Shown here piece after piece: positions 1 to 7,892 of a DNA stretch of 64,000 bases (positions are counted from its first letter, which is position 1; every line of letters begins with the position of its first letter). Source of the DNA: Pantoea cypripedii (lineage in GTDB: Bacteria > Pseudomonadota > Gammaproteobacteria > Enterobacterales > Enterobacteriaceae); assembly GCF_002095535.1 (NCBI RefSeq), contig NZ_MLJI01000001.1, forward strand, positions 3,666,385-3,730,384, written 5' to 3'. A model generated the notes under the pieces. It saw only the letters and a program-made list of their open reading frames with translations, did not search any database and was not told where the DNA came from. The translations under genes were made by a program, and so were the position numbers.

Positions 1-221
1 TCATTAACCTGCCGAAAGGCCAGGCCTTTGCGCTGCTGGAGGGCGGACGGCTGTGGAAGATCCGCATGCCGCTGCCGGCGGATAATGACGATCCGCATAT
101 GCCGGCCAGCCTGAAGCATCTGGCTGACAGCATGGAGAAAAACTACCACACCGGTGAAACCTGGTGGACGGGCGGTGACATGACGTATGCAGGAGGGTCG
201 GATGTTGCAGCAGGACAGTGA
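1..221 (+). CDS. traD: Type IV conjugative coupling protein TraD, C-terminal end (partial)
   Basis: Only the last 72 residues are present; the gene enters from the left edge with codons in phase from base 3 and stops at 219-221. The motif LPKGQAFALLEGG followed by a tryptophan-rich tail matches, from memory, the C-terminus of the SXT/TOL-type TraD coupling ATPases that deliver the relaxase-DNA complex to the mating channel. The ATPase core and Walker motifs lie outside the window, so the call rests on the tail and on the next gene, which normally follows traD in this ICE class. The next reading frame starts inside its last 20 bases. Confidence 0.72.
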   Translation, partial: INLPKGQAFALLEGGRLWKIRMPLPADNDDPHMPASLKHLADSMEKNYHTGETWWTGGDMTYAGGSDVAAGQ

Positions 222-963
222 AAGCGGGCAGCGCAGTGCACCTGCGCGTCAGCGGCAGTCCGGTCCGATCGGCCTGCTGCTCTGGGATTTTCCGGTGAGC
301 CTTCTCGGGATTCTGCTGGGGTCACTGCTGGTCAGCCTGCTGATCGAGTATGGCTGTATCGCACTGCTGTGGCCGGATGAAGGGGCCGCCCACAGTTACC
401 GGGTGATGGTGGCCGAAAGTCACTGGCTGTCAGAGGAGTATACCCGCAGCCTGCTGATGAACGCACCGGTGGAGACGGCCAGCCGCTGGGTCAACGCGGC
501 CTGGCAGTGGCTGTTTGTGGACAGCGGATTCAGCGGCTGGCTGCAGTCATTCAGGGGGCTGAGTGAGAAAGGCACCGGGCTTGTGCCGGCGCTGAACGGA
601 CTGGGAGCCTCCCTCGTTAACTGGCTGGGTGTGTACCTTCAGGCCACGGTCTGGGTCACGCTGATTTTTTTCATCCGGGTGATGATCCTGTTTCTCAGCC
701 TGCCGCTGTTTATGCTGGTTGTCATCACGGGTGTGGTTGACGGGCTCGTCAGGCGGGACCTGAGACGTTACGGCGCGGGATATGAATCGAGCTTTGTGTA
801 TCACCATGCCAAACGTTTTATTAAACCCGCGCTGTATGGCCCCTGCATGCTCTATCTGGCATGGCCCACGGCGGTGTGGCCGGAGCTGCTGTTGCTGCCG
901 TCCGCATTACTGGTGGGTGGCGTGCTGGCCACTGTGACGGGGTCATTTAAAAAATATTTATAG
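202..963 (+). CDS. ICE membrane protein, TIGR03747 (PFL_4697) family
   Basis: A 253-residue inner-membrane protein with hydrophobic segments near residues 30-58, 150-180 and 210-245. Family knowledge: TIGR03747/DUF4400 proteins sit next to traD in PFGI-1/SPI-7 type elements; their exact job in the transfer apparatus is not known. The start was set at ATG 202 rather than the in-frame ATG 187 because a consensus AGGAGG lies five bases upstream of 202. It overlaps the end of traD, so the two are translationally coupled. The next conserved transfer gene does not begin until 2827, which shows that small cargo has entered here. Confidence 0.82.
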   Translation: MLQQDSESGQRSAPARQRQSGPIGLLLWDFPVSLLGILLGSLLVSLLIEYGCIALLWPDEGAAHSYRVMVAESHWLSEEYTRSLLMNAPVETASRWVNAAWQWLFVDSGFSGWLQSFRGLSEKGTGLVPALNGLGASLVNWLGVYLQATVWVTLIFFIRVMILFLSLPLFMLVVITGVVDGLVRRDLRRYGAGYESSFVYHHAKRFIKPALYGPCMLYLAWPTAVWPELLLLPSALLVGGVLATVTGSFKKYL

Positions 964-1015
964 CGCCTTCATGTTTTACGGAGGCTGTATCAGGGAATTT
1001 CTGCGGGGACATACG

Positions 1016-1261
1016 ATGGAGAAGTATAATTCTGTCAATCAGTCTGAACCGAATAAGGCCAGGTCAGTGGCCGCCATCAGACCCTCGCCAGAGATGCAGG
1101 AGATGCACTTTGTTCTGCAGGATAATTGTCTCACGGTGCTGATGCCGCTGGAAACGCTACTGCGGTGCCTGCGTGACGCGGAGAAACAGGGAGAGGTGCC
1201 TGTCATCCCGGAAGAATTGTGGTCACTGCTGAAGTATAAATACCCTGAAATCAGTTACTGA
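1016..1261 (+). CDS. Small hypothetical protein
   Basis: An 81-residue protein of unknown function. The start at ATG 1016 is preferred over the in-frame ATG 971 because GGGGA lies just upstream of it. The second half looks like an ordinary soluble alpha/beta fold, with a hydrophobic stretch around residues 30-50 and an acidic, proline-containing helix after it. It follows the TIGR03747 gene by 52 bases on the same strand and may be co-transcribed with it. I recognise no family. Confidence 0.55.
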   Translation: MEKYNSVNQSEPNKARSVAAIRPSPEMQEMHFVLQDNCLTVLMPLETLLRCLRDAEKQGEVPVIPEELWSLLKYKYPEISY

Positions 1262-1444
1262 GCAGACGCTGCTGTTCGGGGAGCAGTTCTGTGTTACAGA
1301 GCTTTCGGTGCCGGTATGCTTGAACGTGTCCGGGAAGTCATTCCATTTAAAATAATTACGCCTGGGCGTAATATCAGGCTGCGTGGCCGAAGCTCGCTAT
1401 GTTAACAGGCCGGAGAGAAACTCTCTGGCCCGCCATCTTTGTGT

Positions 1445-1696
1445 TTACTTGTTAAACAGCTTATCCAGGTAAGTGTTGAGGTCATCACGTTTGAAAGGCG
1501 CTTTGCCGGGATATGCCTCGAGTTTATCGGTGACAATATCCCTGTTTTCATTGGAAATCTGGTAATTGCGGCTTTGGAGGTAGTGATCGATAAAGTACTC
1601 AACCTCATATTCTTCTGTCATTGACACATAAATGCGGTCAATTTTACCAACGTACTTTTTGTTGTCATGTTCTGACCAGTCACCCAGCGTTGTCAT
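1445..1696 (-). CDS. Small hypothetical protein, weakly DUF3606-like
   Basis: An 83-residue acidic protein on the strand opposite to the transfer genes. The N-terminal half (GKIDRIYVSMTEEYEVEYF, residues about 17-35) recalls the DUF3606 pattern in which a GxxDRxRI-type motif precedes a YEVxYW block, but the C-terminal half does not follow that family closely; treat this as a hint only. It is divergent from the toxin-antitoxin pair starting at 1873, with a perfect inverted repeat between them at 1767-1794. Confidence 0.5.
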   Translation of the reverse strand: MTTLGDWSEHDNKKYVGKIDRIYVSMTEEYEVEYFIDHYLQSRNYQISNENRDIVTDKLEAYPGKAPFKRDDLNTYLDKLFNK

Positions 1697-1766
1697 AGTT
1701 ATAACCTTAAGTAAAGATGATGTGTTATGGGGGCAAAGTGCATTTTTATAATGAAAGGGGAGAGAT

Positions 1767-1794
1767 CAAAAGTCAACCTTTAAGTTGACTTTTG
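1767..1794. promoter_or_regulatory. Perfect 11-bp inverted repeat, probable operator
   Basis: Arms CAAAAGTCAAC (1767-1777) and GTTGACTTTTG (1784-1794) are perfectly complementary around the six-base centre CTTTAA. The site lies in the divergent interval between the minus-strand gene ending its 5' side at 1696 and the toxin start at 1873. Inference: it is a dimer-binding operator, most likely for the downstream antitoxin, because HigA/XRE antitoxins autoregulate by binding such palindromes. A weak terminator is the alternative, but the flanks lack a run of T. Confidence 0.5.
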
Positions 1795-1872
1795 AGGCGA
1801 GAACAGTATGCTTTATCAGCATGAACAGGTGATGTATGACGTATATTCAGGAAGGATGATGGCGGTCTGGAC

Positions 1873-2259
1873 ATGGTGAATAATAAGAAAAAGAAAGCGC
1901 ATCCTGTAAAACTGATGGATGAGGCCCGTGCAGAATTGTTCAGTCTTGACGCAGTCAACAGGGCGGAGTTTATCTCGGCAATCGATGATTTTGAACTGTA
2001 TGGCCCAGCCCATGCGATGGTTGATACCGAAAAAATTGAAGGTGAACTCTACGAACTGAAAACGCAGTCGCCGACTCACTGGTTAAGAGGGTTTTATTTT
2101 CATTTGCAGGACGGCCTTTATGTGATCACCCACATCTTTGCAAAAAAAACCAACAAAACCCCAAAGGCTAACAAAGAAATTGGTCTTACCCGATATAAAG
2201 CCTTTAAAGAAGCGATGACGCGGGCGGCAATTGTTAAAAGCAAAAAATCCGGGAAATAA
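1873..2259 (+). CDS. Type II toxin, HigB/RelE-like (phage Gp49-like, DUF891)
   Basis: A 128-residue basic protein with the RelE-superfamily layout of the Gp49/HigB group: helix-rich N-terminus, then the strand block around ELYELKTQSPTHWLRGFYF, then the conserved VITHIFAKKTNKTP stretch with its lysine run. Family members are ribosome-dependent mRNA interferases. An XRE-type antitoxin gene follows 32 bases downstream on the same strand, the toxin-first order typical of HigBA. The pair is inserted between two transfer genes and most likely stabilises the ICE. Start uncertain by a few codons because the upstream ribosome site is weak. Confidence 0.82.
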   Translation: MVNNKKKKAHPVKLMDEARAELFSLDAVNRAEFISAIDDFELYGPAHAMVDTEKIEGELYELKTQSPTHWLRGFYFHLQDGLYVITHIFAKKTNKTPKANKEIGLTRYKAFKEAMTRAAIVKSKKSGK

Positions 2260-2291
2260 ATGTATTTACCGAAATATCAATAGGTAACCAT

Positions 2292-2588
2292 ATGACAATG
2301 AACCTGCACAACTGGGACGATGTCCGGAATGAATTACTCCGTGATGAGGCCACTTCAGAAGCACTGGAAGTGGTACTGATGCGAAAAAAGCTGATTGCTG
2401 CCATGGCGCAAAGGCGAAGGCTGAGCAAAATTACGCAGGCAAAGATCGCAGTACAAATCGGAGTGAGTAAACAAGCGATTAGCAAATTCGAAAGCGGTAG
2501 CAGTTCCCCCACTCTTGACGTTGTTTTTCGTTATGCAGAAGCGCTGGGTATTGATTTGTTCAGTAAAATCAAACACGCATTCGCCTGA
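2292..2588 (+). CDS. Antitoxin, HigA-like XRE family
   Basis: A 98-residue protein with a helix-turn-helix near residues 44-80: ITQAKIAVQIGVSKQAISKF followed by ESGSSSPTLDVVFRYAEALG, the typical XRE signature. The family neutralises the cognate HigB toxin and represses the operon. It lies directly behind the toxin gene and ahead of a strong terminator at 2644-2670, so toxin and antitoxin form a self-contained two-gene unit. ATG 2298 is an alternative start two codons downstream. Confidence 0.83.
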   Translation: MTMNLHNWDDVRNELLRDEATSEALEVVLMRKKLIAAMAQRRRLSKITQAKIAVQIGVSKQAISKFESGSSSPTLDVVFRYAEALGIDLFSKIKHAFA

Positions 2589-2643
2589 ACCGGGCCTTCG
2601 TGTAAACGGGTCTCGTCGAGCCCCTGAAAAATAATGAGCCAGT

Positions 2644-2670
2644 AGCCCGCTAAACAAAGCGGGCTTTTTT
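2644..2670 (+). terminator. Rho-independent terminator after the toxin-antitoxin pair
   Basis: Perfect 7-bp stem AGCCCGC / GCGGGCT (2644-2650 and 2659-2665) with an A-rich eight-base loop, followed directly by a run of six T including the last stem base. It isolates the toxin-antitoxin unit from the transfer operon that restarts at 2827. Confidence 0.88.
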
Positions 2671-2826
2671 ATTATTATACGTTCCATCAGCCCGGACTCC
2701 TGTTGTGCACTACCCGCCCGCAGACATGCATGCATTTATTTTCGCTGCCACATAAAGAATTTCCTGCTGTAACCCCCGCCGCTTTACGTCACTCTCCCGA
2801 CGACCCGTTAACCGGAGAGCCCCATA

Positions 2827-3144
2827 ATGCGTCAGTACAGATTCCTCACAGCACTGCTGATGGCAGCCCTGCCTGTGCTGCAGTGCCACGCGTCAGAGAA
2901 AGACGAACTTGCTCTGGTGATGCGCCAGCTCGATCAGGTGCAGGCCGGGCTGGACCGGGCCCGCGTGGTGGCAAACCAGACGCAGGATGCCCGCTTTTAT
3001 TTCGATTACCAGCAGGCTACGCACGATATCACCACCATGAAGCAGGGCATCTCGGCCTATCTGGAGCCCTCCCGCGCACAGCCCGCGTCACCCTCGTCCT
3101 CTGTTACCGGACAGTACCGTGCTGAGGCGCCGGCATGGCGATGA
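2827..3144 (+). CDS. ICE protein, RAQPRD family
   Basis: A 105-residue exported protein: signal peptide in residues 1-22 ending at a CHA-S junction, then a helical region with repeated glutamine/arginine pairs. The block ALVMRQLDQVQAGLDRARVV matches my recollection of the RAQPRD family (TIGR01690), small periplasmic proteins encoded at the head of the mating-pore operon in PFGI-1/SPI-7 class ICEs; the function is not established. GGAG lies about ten bases before ATG 2827. The next gene starts inside its last ten bases. Confidence 0.75.
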   Translation: MRQYRFLTALLMAALPVLQCHASEKDELALVMRQLDQVQAGLDRARVVANQTQDARFYFDYQQATHDITTMKQGISAYLEPSRAQPASPSSSVTGQYRAEAPAWR

Positions 3145-3380
3145 ACGGGGCACAGCTCAACGGCTGGAGCGCCGGCACCGGCAGCAGCCTTACGCCCTCG
3201 CAGCTGAACACGCTCATTCTCGGCACCCTCGCGGTCGTCATTCTTCTGTTCAGCGCCTGGTCGCTGGTTCAGGCCTACCGCGGGCTGTCCTCAAAAGCGG
3301 TGACGTTCCGCCAGTTCAGTGAGCTGGCCGTGCGGCTGATTGTGCTTTATCTGGCAACGCTGTTTCTGTTTTTCCACTGA
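3135..3380 (+). CDS. ICE membrane protein, TIGR03758 (PFL_4701) family
   Basis: An 81-residue protein with two transmembrane helices, about residues 25-47 and 62-80, joined by a short polar loop (YRGLSSKAVTFRQF). Length, topology and place between the RAQPRD protein and the TIGR03745 protein fit TIGR03758/DUF3262. The function is unknown, presumably part of the inner-membrane side of the pore. It overlaps the upstream gene by ten bases, which implies translational coupling. Confidence 0.82.
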   Translation: MAMNGAQLNGWSAGTGSSLTPSQLNTLILGTLAVVILLFSAWSLVQAYRGLSSKAVTFRQFSELAVRLIVLYLATLFLFFH

Positions 3381-3392
3381 AAGGACCATGCT

Positions 3393-3758
3393 ATGACATC
3401 CACGTTACTCCGACTTTACCGGGCCATCCGGACCCGCGCAGAACGCCTGCTTCTGACAGGGCTGTTCTTTGCCGGCAATGCCCTGGCCGACCTGCCCCCC
3501 ATCGAGCAGCCCACAACCGGCGGGGGCGGCGGAACCTATAACACCATGATGGGCTACGCCAAAATGGGCGGGCTTGCCATCGGCCTGCTCGCAAGCGTTG
3601 GCGCCTTTCTCGCCGTTGCGCACGCCGTCATCACCTCCTTTCACGACATCCGCAAGGGCAAAGGCACCTGGACCGAATTCATCATGTATGCGGTCGTCGG
3701 CATCATCCTGATTCTGGTGGTGATTTATCTCGCGACCAAAGCCTCAGACATTCTTTAA
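3393..3758 (+). CDS. ICE membrane protein, TIGR03745 (PFL_4702) family, pilin-like
   Basis: A 121-residue protein with an N-terminal signal sequence (residues 1-32, cleavage likely after NALA), a glycine-rich linker, and two membrane helices (about 55-75 and 95-115) separated by a short basic loop (HDIRKGKGTW). This is the size and topology of VirB2/TraA-type pilin precursors, and TIGR03745/DUF2976 occupies the matching operon position; the pilin role is inference. Twelve bases behind the previous stop, same operon. Confidence 0.82.
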   Translation: MTSTLLRLYRAIRTRAERLLLTGLFFAGNALADLPPIEQPTTGGGGGTYNTMMGYAKMGGLAIGLLASVGAFLAVAHAVITSFHDIRKGKGTWTEFIMYAVVGIILILVVIYLATKASDIL

Positions 3759-3767
3759 GGGGAGCAC

Positions 3768-4142
3768 ATGGCCGTCATCGACTTTCTTCCCGACCGACTG
3801 AACAACCCGCCCGTGGTGTGGAAAGGGTTCACCTCCGGTGAGTTTCTGCTGGCGGCCATCACCGGCGTCATTGCCGGTATTCCGCTGGCGGTGCCGCTGG
3901 CGCTGGTGCCGTTTATCGGCTGGCTGGCCTTTCCCTCCAGCATGCTGCTGATGCCGCTGGCCGTCGTTTTCTTCGGCGGCGGCTGGATTGCCGGGTACAA
4001 GCGCGGCAAGCCGGAGAACTACATCTGGCAACGTCTGGAGGAAATCCGCTGCCGCACCGGCCTCTCCCGAACCATGATCCTCAACAGCCGGGCGTGGGAG
4101 ATGAAACGTACCACAGCGATAAAACGCGGAGGTCAGTCATGA
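3768..4142 (+). CDS. Conjugative transfer protein, TIGR03750 family
   Basis: A 124-residue protein with two adjacent membrane helices (about residues 30-75) and a basic cytoplasmic tail (YKRGKPENYIWQRL). Length, topology and position directly behind the pilin-like gene match TIGR03750/DUF3487, a TraL-like small membrane protein of the mating apparatus. AAGGGGAG precedes ATG 3768. The stop TGA overlaps the next ATG (ATGA at 4139-4142). Confidence 0.82.
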   Translation: MAVIDFLPDRLNNPPVVWKGFTSGEFLLAAITGVIAGIPLAVPLALVPFIGWLAFPSSMLLMPLAVVFFGGGWIAGYKRGKPENYIWQRLEEIRCRTGLSRTMILNSRAWEMKRTTAIKRGGQS

Positions 4143-4783
4143 GTCGCTTTCGCAACGGTATGACCGCGCGTGATAACCACATATTCTCCCTGCGCATTGT
4201 CTGTGCGCTGCTGTTTGCCGGCATGCTGATGGCCGGTATCGGCTGGATGCGCGCACCCTCTGAACTGACCATCCATAATCCGCCGGACCTGCGTTCCGGC
4301 AGCACGCGTAAATGGTGGGAGGTGCCACCGTCAACCGTTTACAGTTTTGCCTTCTACATTTTTCAGCAGCTTAATTCCTGGCCCAAAAATGGCGAGGTGG
4401 ACTACCCGGCGAAAATTGCGCAGATGAGTCCTTACCTGACGCCCTCCTGTCAGGACTTTCTCAACAAAGACGCGGAGATGCGTAAAAACAGCGACGAACT
4501 CCGGGACCGCGTGCGCGTGGTGTATGAGATCCCAAGAAGGGGTTACAGCAGTCGCAGCGTCACCATTCTCGATCAGGATCACTGGGTTGCGCAGCTCGAT
4601 CTGGTGGCAGATGAGTATTACCACACTGAGCCGGTAAAACGTGCGCTGGTTCGTTATCCCCTCAGGGTGGTGCGCTGGGAAGGTGACCCCGAGCGCAATC
4701 CCTTCGGACTTGCTCTGGATTGTTATGCGGCCACGCCGCAACGGCTGGAAGCCGTTACGATGCCTGAGCCGGAGAAAAAGTGA
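4139..4783 (+). CDS. ICE protein, TIGR03746 (PFL_4703) family, TraE/VirB8-like
   Basis: A 214-residue bitopic protein: short cytoplasmic N-terminus, one membrane helix near residues 18-38, then a periplasmic domain. This is the layout of TraE/VirB8-type scaffold proteins; the family is TIGR03746/DUF2895. Start at ATG 4139 chosen over the upstream in-frame ATG 4094 because it overlaps the previous stop as ATGA and has GGAGG about ten bases upstream. The stop overlaps the next start (TGATG), so this stretch of the operon is fully coupled. Confidence 0.83.
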   Translation: MSRFRNGMTARDNHIFSLRIVCALLFAGMLMAGIGWMRAPSELTIHNPPDLRSGSTRKWWEVPPSTVYSFAFYIFQQLNSWPKNGEVDYPAKIAQMSPYLTPSCQDFLNKDAEMRKNSDELRDRVRVVYEIPRRGYSSRSVTILDQDHWVAQLDLVADEYYHTEPVKRALVRYPLRVVRWEGDPERNPFGLALDCYAATPQRLEAVTMPEPEKK

Positions 4784-5691
4784 TGAAGATTCACTTAAAA
4801 AAATGCTGTCTGGTCCTGCTCGCCGGACTGGCCCTGTCGGGGGCGGCTGACGCTGTTGAGCTGATGAAGTGGGAGCGTATCCCGCTGCAGGTTCCTCTGA
4901 CCGTCGGACAGGAGCGCATCGTCTTCGTGGATAAAAACGTGCGCGTGGGTTTTCCGCCCACGCTGAACAGCAAACTGCGCATACAGAGCACGGGTGGCGT
5001 GGTGTATCTCGATGCCAGCGAAGCGTTTCCGGTGACGCGGCTTGAGCTGCAGAATAAGGAGAACGGCGAGATTATCCTGCTGGATGTATCAGCCGCACCG
5101 GGTAAAACCCCGCGTGATCCGGTCAAAATTGTCTATGACGGCGAGGTGGTCACAGCCACCGCCAGCGATAAACAGTCCGTCAGCAGCGACGGTGACAGCA
5201 CCGGCCGTGAGACAAAACAGGCAGATACCGGGAGCGGAACACCTGATCGCAGACCAGCAAAACTGAATGCCCCCCTGCCTGTCGTGCTCACCCGTTATGC
5301 AGCACAGAACATGTACGGCCCGCTGCGCACGGTTGAACCGGTGCCGGGTATCAGCCCGGTGTCACTGAAGCTGCCTGCCGTCATCACCACGCTGATGCCG
5401 GGTGAACCGGTTACCGTCACGCCGATGGCAGCCTGGAGCCTGCAGGGCAGTAGCGTCGTCGCGCTGCAGGTTCGTAACCGTTCTGCAGGCAAGGTCATTC
5501 TTGATCCCCGGGTGCTGGAAGGCCAGTTCGTCACGGCAACGTTTCAGCATCGCTGGCTGGGGCGCGCGGGCACACCCGAGGATACAACCGTCCTCTATCT
5601 GGTGACGGCCGGTCGCCCGGAGGGGGCCTTCATTGCAGAGCCACCCTCGCTGCAGCCCGCTGACGGACGTAAACGGAGAGCGAAAAAATGA
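4783..5691 (+). CDS. ICE protein, TIGR03749 (PFL_4704) family, TraK/VirB9-like
   Basis: A 302-residue exported protein with a signal peptide (residues 1-26, KKCCLVLLAGLALSGAADA) and a beta-rich remainder. A low-complexity polar linker lies around residues 125-165. By place between the VirB8-like and VirB10-like genes it is the TraK/VirB9-like outer-membrane-complex component; the family is TIGR03749/DUF3438. ATG 4783 is used rather than GTG 4780. ATGA overlap with the next gene. Confidence 0.82.
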   Translation: MKIHLKKCCLVLLAGLALSGAADAVELMKWERIPLQVPLTVGQERIVFVDKNVRVGFPPTLNSKLRIQSTGGVVYLDASEAFPVTRLELQNKENGEIILLDVSAAPGKTPRDPVKIVYDGEVVTATASDKQSVSSDGDSTGRETKQADTGSGTPDRRPAKLNAPLPVVLTRYAAQNMYGPLRTVEPVPGISPVSLKLPAVITTLMPGEPVTVTPMAAWSLQGSSVVALQVRNRSAGKVILDPRVLEGQFVTATFQHRWLGRAGTPEDTTVLYLVTAGRPEGAFIAEPPSLQPADGRKRRAKK

Positions 5692-7217
5692 AGGCGCCAT
5701 CCTCCAATCTTCTCGTGAAAGTCGCCGTGCCGGTGGTGCTGGCTGTCACCGTCGTGGTGGGCGTGAAATCCTGCTCCGGAGGCGGGCAACAGACAGGCGC
5801 TTCGCATACCGCCACGAACGCCACGCTGAAAGACCTGTCCCCGGATGACCTCAAAGCACTGGGTATTGAAGGCGACACGCCGCAGGACACGCTGCGCACG
5901 GTGGTGGGCAATTTCCGCAGAGTGCAGGGCCGTCTCGACGCGCTCGCAGATGACAACAAAAAGCTCAGTGACGAAAATAAAGCCCTGAAAACAACCAACA
6001 GCAATGTGGACACGCAGATTAATCAGGCCGTCAGCAATGCACGCGCCGGTGAGTCAGAAAAGCGCCAGCAGCTGAGCGCACAGGTGACCGACCTCAGCAC
6101 GCAGGTGAAACAGCTGATGGCTCAGCTGCAGAGCGGCGGCAGTTCCGGTGCGGCTCCCGGACACAGCAGCGCAGGTCCCGGCAGCGATATTCCGATCGGT
6201 CTGGGCTATGACAGCGGACTGAACGCCGGTGCCACCCCCGGTGCATCCTCCCCCGATGGCCTGCAGTGGATTGAGCCAAAAGACGGTATTGCCGTGGATG
6301 CCAGCGGCCGGGCCGTGACCGACAGCAATAAGAATAACGCCACTGGATTTTCCTTTGCCACGTCCTTCAGCGAAGCGGGTGAGACAGGTAAACAGGTTGC
6401 AGGGAAAACTGCCTCAGCGGTGCAGACTCCGCTCACGGATGCACAGAAGGCGACTGACCCGGTGTACACCCTGCCTGAGAACGCCACGCTTGTCGGGAGC
6501 CGTGCCATGACCGCGCTGCTGGGGCGTATCCCCATTGATGGCAAAGTGACTGACCCCTATCCCTTCAAGGTAATGATTGGCAAAGACAACCTGACGGCAA
6601 ACGGCATCGAGCTGCCCGACGTGCAAGGCGCGATTGTCTCCGGCACGGCGACGGGGGACTGGACGCTGTCATGTGTGCGGGGCTCCATTACCAGCATCAC
6701 CTTTGTCTTTAGCGACGGCACTGTCAGGACTCTGCCTTCGCCTGACGGACAGGGGCAGAACGGAAACAGTAGTAATCAGAACAGTCAGGGCGCTAATAAC
6801 AGCAGCATCGGCTGGATCTCAGACGATAACGGTATTCCCTGTATATCCGGGACGCGCAAAAGCAATGCCTCGACCTATCTGCCCACCATCGCGGGACTGG
6901 CTGCTGCCGGTGCCGCTGGCGATGCCTTTGCACAGAACCAGAATACCACCCAGACCAACGGTTATGGTGGCGTGACCTCGTCGCTGACCGGTGATGCCGG
7001 TCAGGCAGTGCTGGGTAAGGCACTCTCCGGCGGCATGCGGGAGACCATTGACTGGGTGAAAGCCCGCTATGGCCAGACGTTTGACGCCATCTATGTCCCG
7101 CCGGGTCAGACGGTGGCGCTGCATATCACGCGCCAGCTGGCCATCGATTACGAAGAAAAAGGCCGCAGGGTTAAATACGACTTCAGCCTGGCCGGCAGCG
7201 GCACGGGTATGGACTGA
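5688..7217 (+). CDS. ICE protein, TIGR03752 (PFL_4705) family, TraB/VirB10-like
   Basis: A 509-residue protein with one N-terminal membrane helix (about residues 8-26), a long coiled coil (about 65-150, rich in Q/N/K heptads), a glycine/serine-rich hinge, and a C-terminal beta domain (about 270-500) containing GQTVALHITRQLAIDYEEKG. This is the architecture of TraB/VirB10 proteins that span the envelope and gate the channel. The coiled coil and polar linker match the family TIGR03752. It overlaps the previous gene by four bases. Confidence 0.85.
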   Translation: MKAPSSNLLVKVAVPVVLAVTVVVGVKSCSGGGQQTGASHTATNATLKDLSPDDLKALGIEGDTPQDTLRTVVGNFRRVQGRLDALADDNKKLSDENKALKTTNSNVDTQINQAVSNARAGESEKRQQLSAQVTDLSTQVKQLMAQLQSGGSSGAAPGHSSAGPGSDIPIGLGYDSGLNAGATPGASSPDGLQWIEPKDGIAVDASGRAVTDSNKNNATGFSFATSFSEAGETGKQVAGKTASAVQTPLTDAQKATDPVYTLPENATLVGSRAMTALLGRIPIDGKVTDPYPFKVMIGKDNLTANGIELPDVQGAIVSGTATGDWTLSCVRGSITSITFVFSDGTVRTLPSPDGQGQNGNSSNQNSQGANNSSIGWISDDNGIPCISGTRKSNASTYLPTIAGLAAAGAAGDAFAQNQNTTQTNGYGGVTSSLTGDAGQAVLGKALSGGMRETIDWVKARYGQTFDAIYVPPGQTVALHITRQLAIDYEEKGRRVKYDFSLAGSGTGMD

Positions 7218-7228
7218 CGGGGAACACG

Positions 7229-7489
7229 ATGCAAAACACGAATCTGGAGTACCGGGTGGGTGATATCCCGCTCAGCGGACGGCTGTACGCCGGCTTTGTC
7301 CGCAAAGACAGCGGAAAGTGGGAGGGGACGGCCCGTGACGTCACGGACCAGGCACTGGCTGCCGTCGGGCAGAAACTCGTGCGGGAAGGCCGTCACCGGC
7401 TGATACCCCTGCCGGACGGGCGTATGCTGCGCCTGTCAGCCGAAATGACTGACCCGGACGTGACGGAGGGCGCAGATGCGCAGCATTAA
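7229..7489 (+). CDS. Small hypothetical protein in the transfer operon
   Basis: An 86-residue soluble protein lying between the VirB10-like and lipoprotein genes; GGGGAA lies upstream of ATG 7229. I do not recognise a family. The next gene begins 14 bases before its stop, so it is translated as part of the operon and is likely to be an accessory transfer protein present only in some elements of this class. Confidence 0.7.
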   Translation: MQNTNLEYRVGDIPLSGRLYAGFVRKDSGKWEGTARDVTDQALAAVGQKLVREGRHRLIPLPDGRMLRLSAEMTDPDVTEGADAQH

Positions 7490-7892
7490 ATCTCTCTCAT
7501 TACTCTTTTCAGCGGGTGTGCTGACGCTGCTGCTGACCGGCTGCAGCACGTCGAAAGATGAGATGCTGCCGCCCGGGGACAGCACCATGCTGGAGCTGTG
7601 GAATGATGGTGCATCGGCAACCCATGCAACCGGTGAGAGCCGGACCACCCTGCGCCGCCCGGTCACGGACAGTGAGCGTGTTATTTCACAGCAGACCCGG
7701 GACAGCTACAGCCGCACCCAGGAGAACGAAATCCAGCAGACGTTTCCGCGTCTGCCCAATCCGGACCTGGTGATGTACGTCTTCCCGCATCTGGCCGACG
7801 GCAACACGCCGGTGCCCGGCTACAGCACGGTCTTCCCCTTTTACAGCCAGGTGCAGTTCGCGTTGCCCGGCGAGCGCACGGAGGATTTGTAA
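7476..7892 (+). CDS. Conjugative transfer lipoprotein, TIGR03751 family
   Basis: A 138-residue lipoprotein: the signal sequence ends in the lipobox LLTGC near residue 22, followed by a serine/threonine tether. The middle is acidic and the end carries a conserved-looking proline/tyrosine-rich block. Position between the VirB10-like and VirB4-like genes and the lipobox match TIGR03751, probably the TraV/VirB7-like outer-membrane-complex lipoprotein. Stop and next start overlap by one base (TAATG). Confidence 0.85.
   Translation: MRSIKSLSLLFSAGVLTLLLTGCSTSKDEMLPPGDSTMLELWNDGASATHATGESRTTLRRPVTDSERVISQQTRDSYSRTQENEIQQTFPRLPNPDLVMYVFPHLADGNTPVPGYSTVFPFYSQVQFALPGERTEDL

Noticed and set aside
1439..1624. 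Plus-strand open frame with a hydrophobic translation
   Set aside because: It is antisense to the better-supported gene at 1445-1696, which has normal amino-acid composition; the hydrophobic run is the mirror of that gene.
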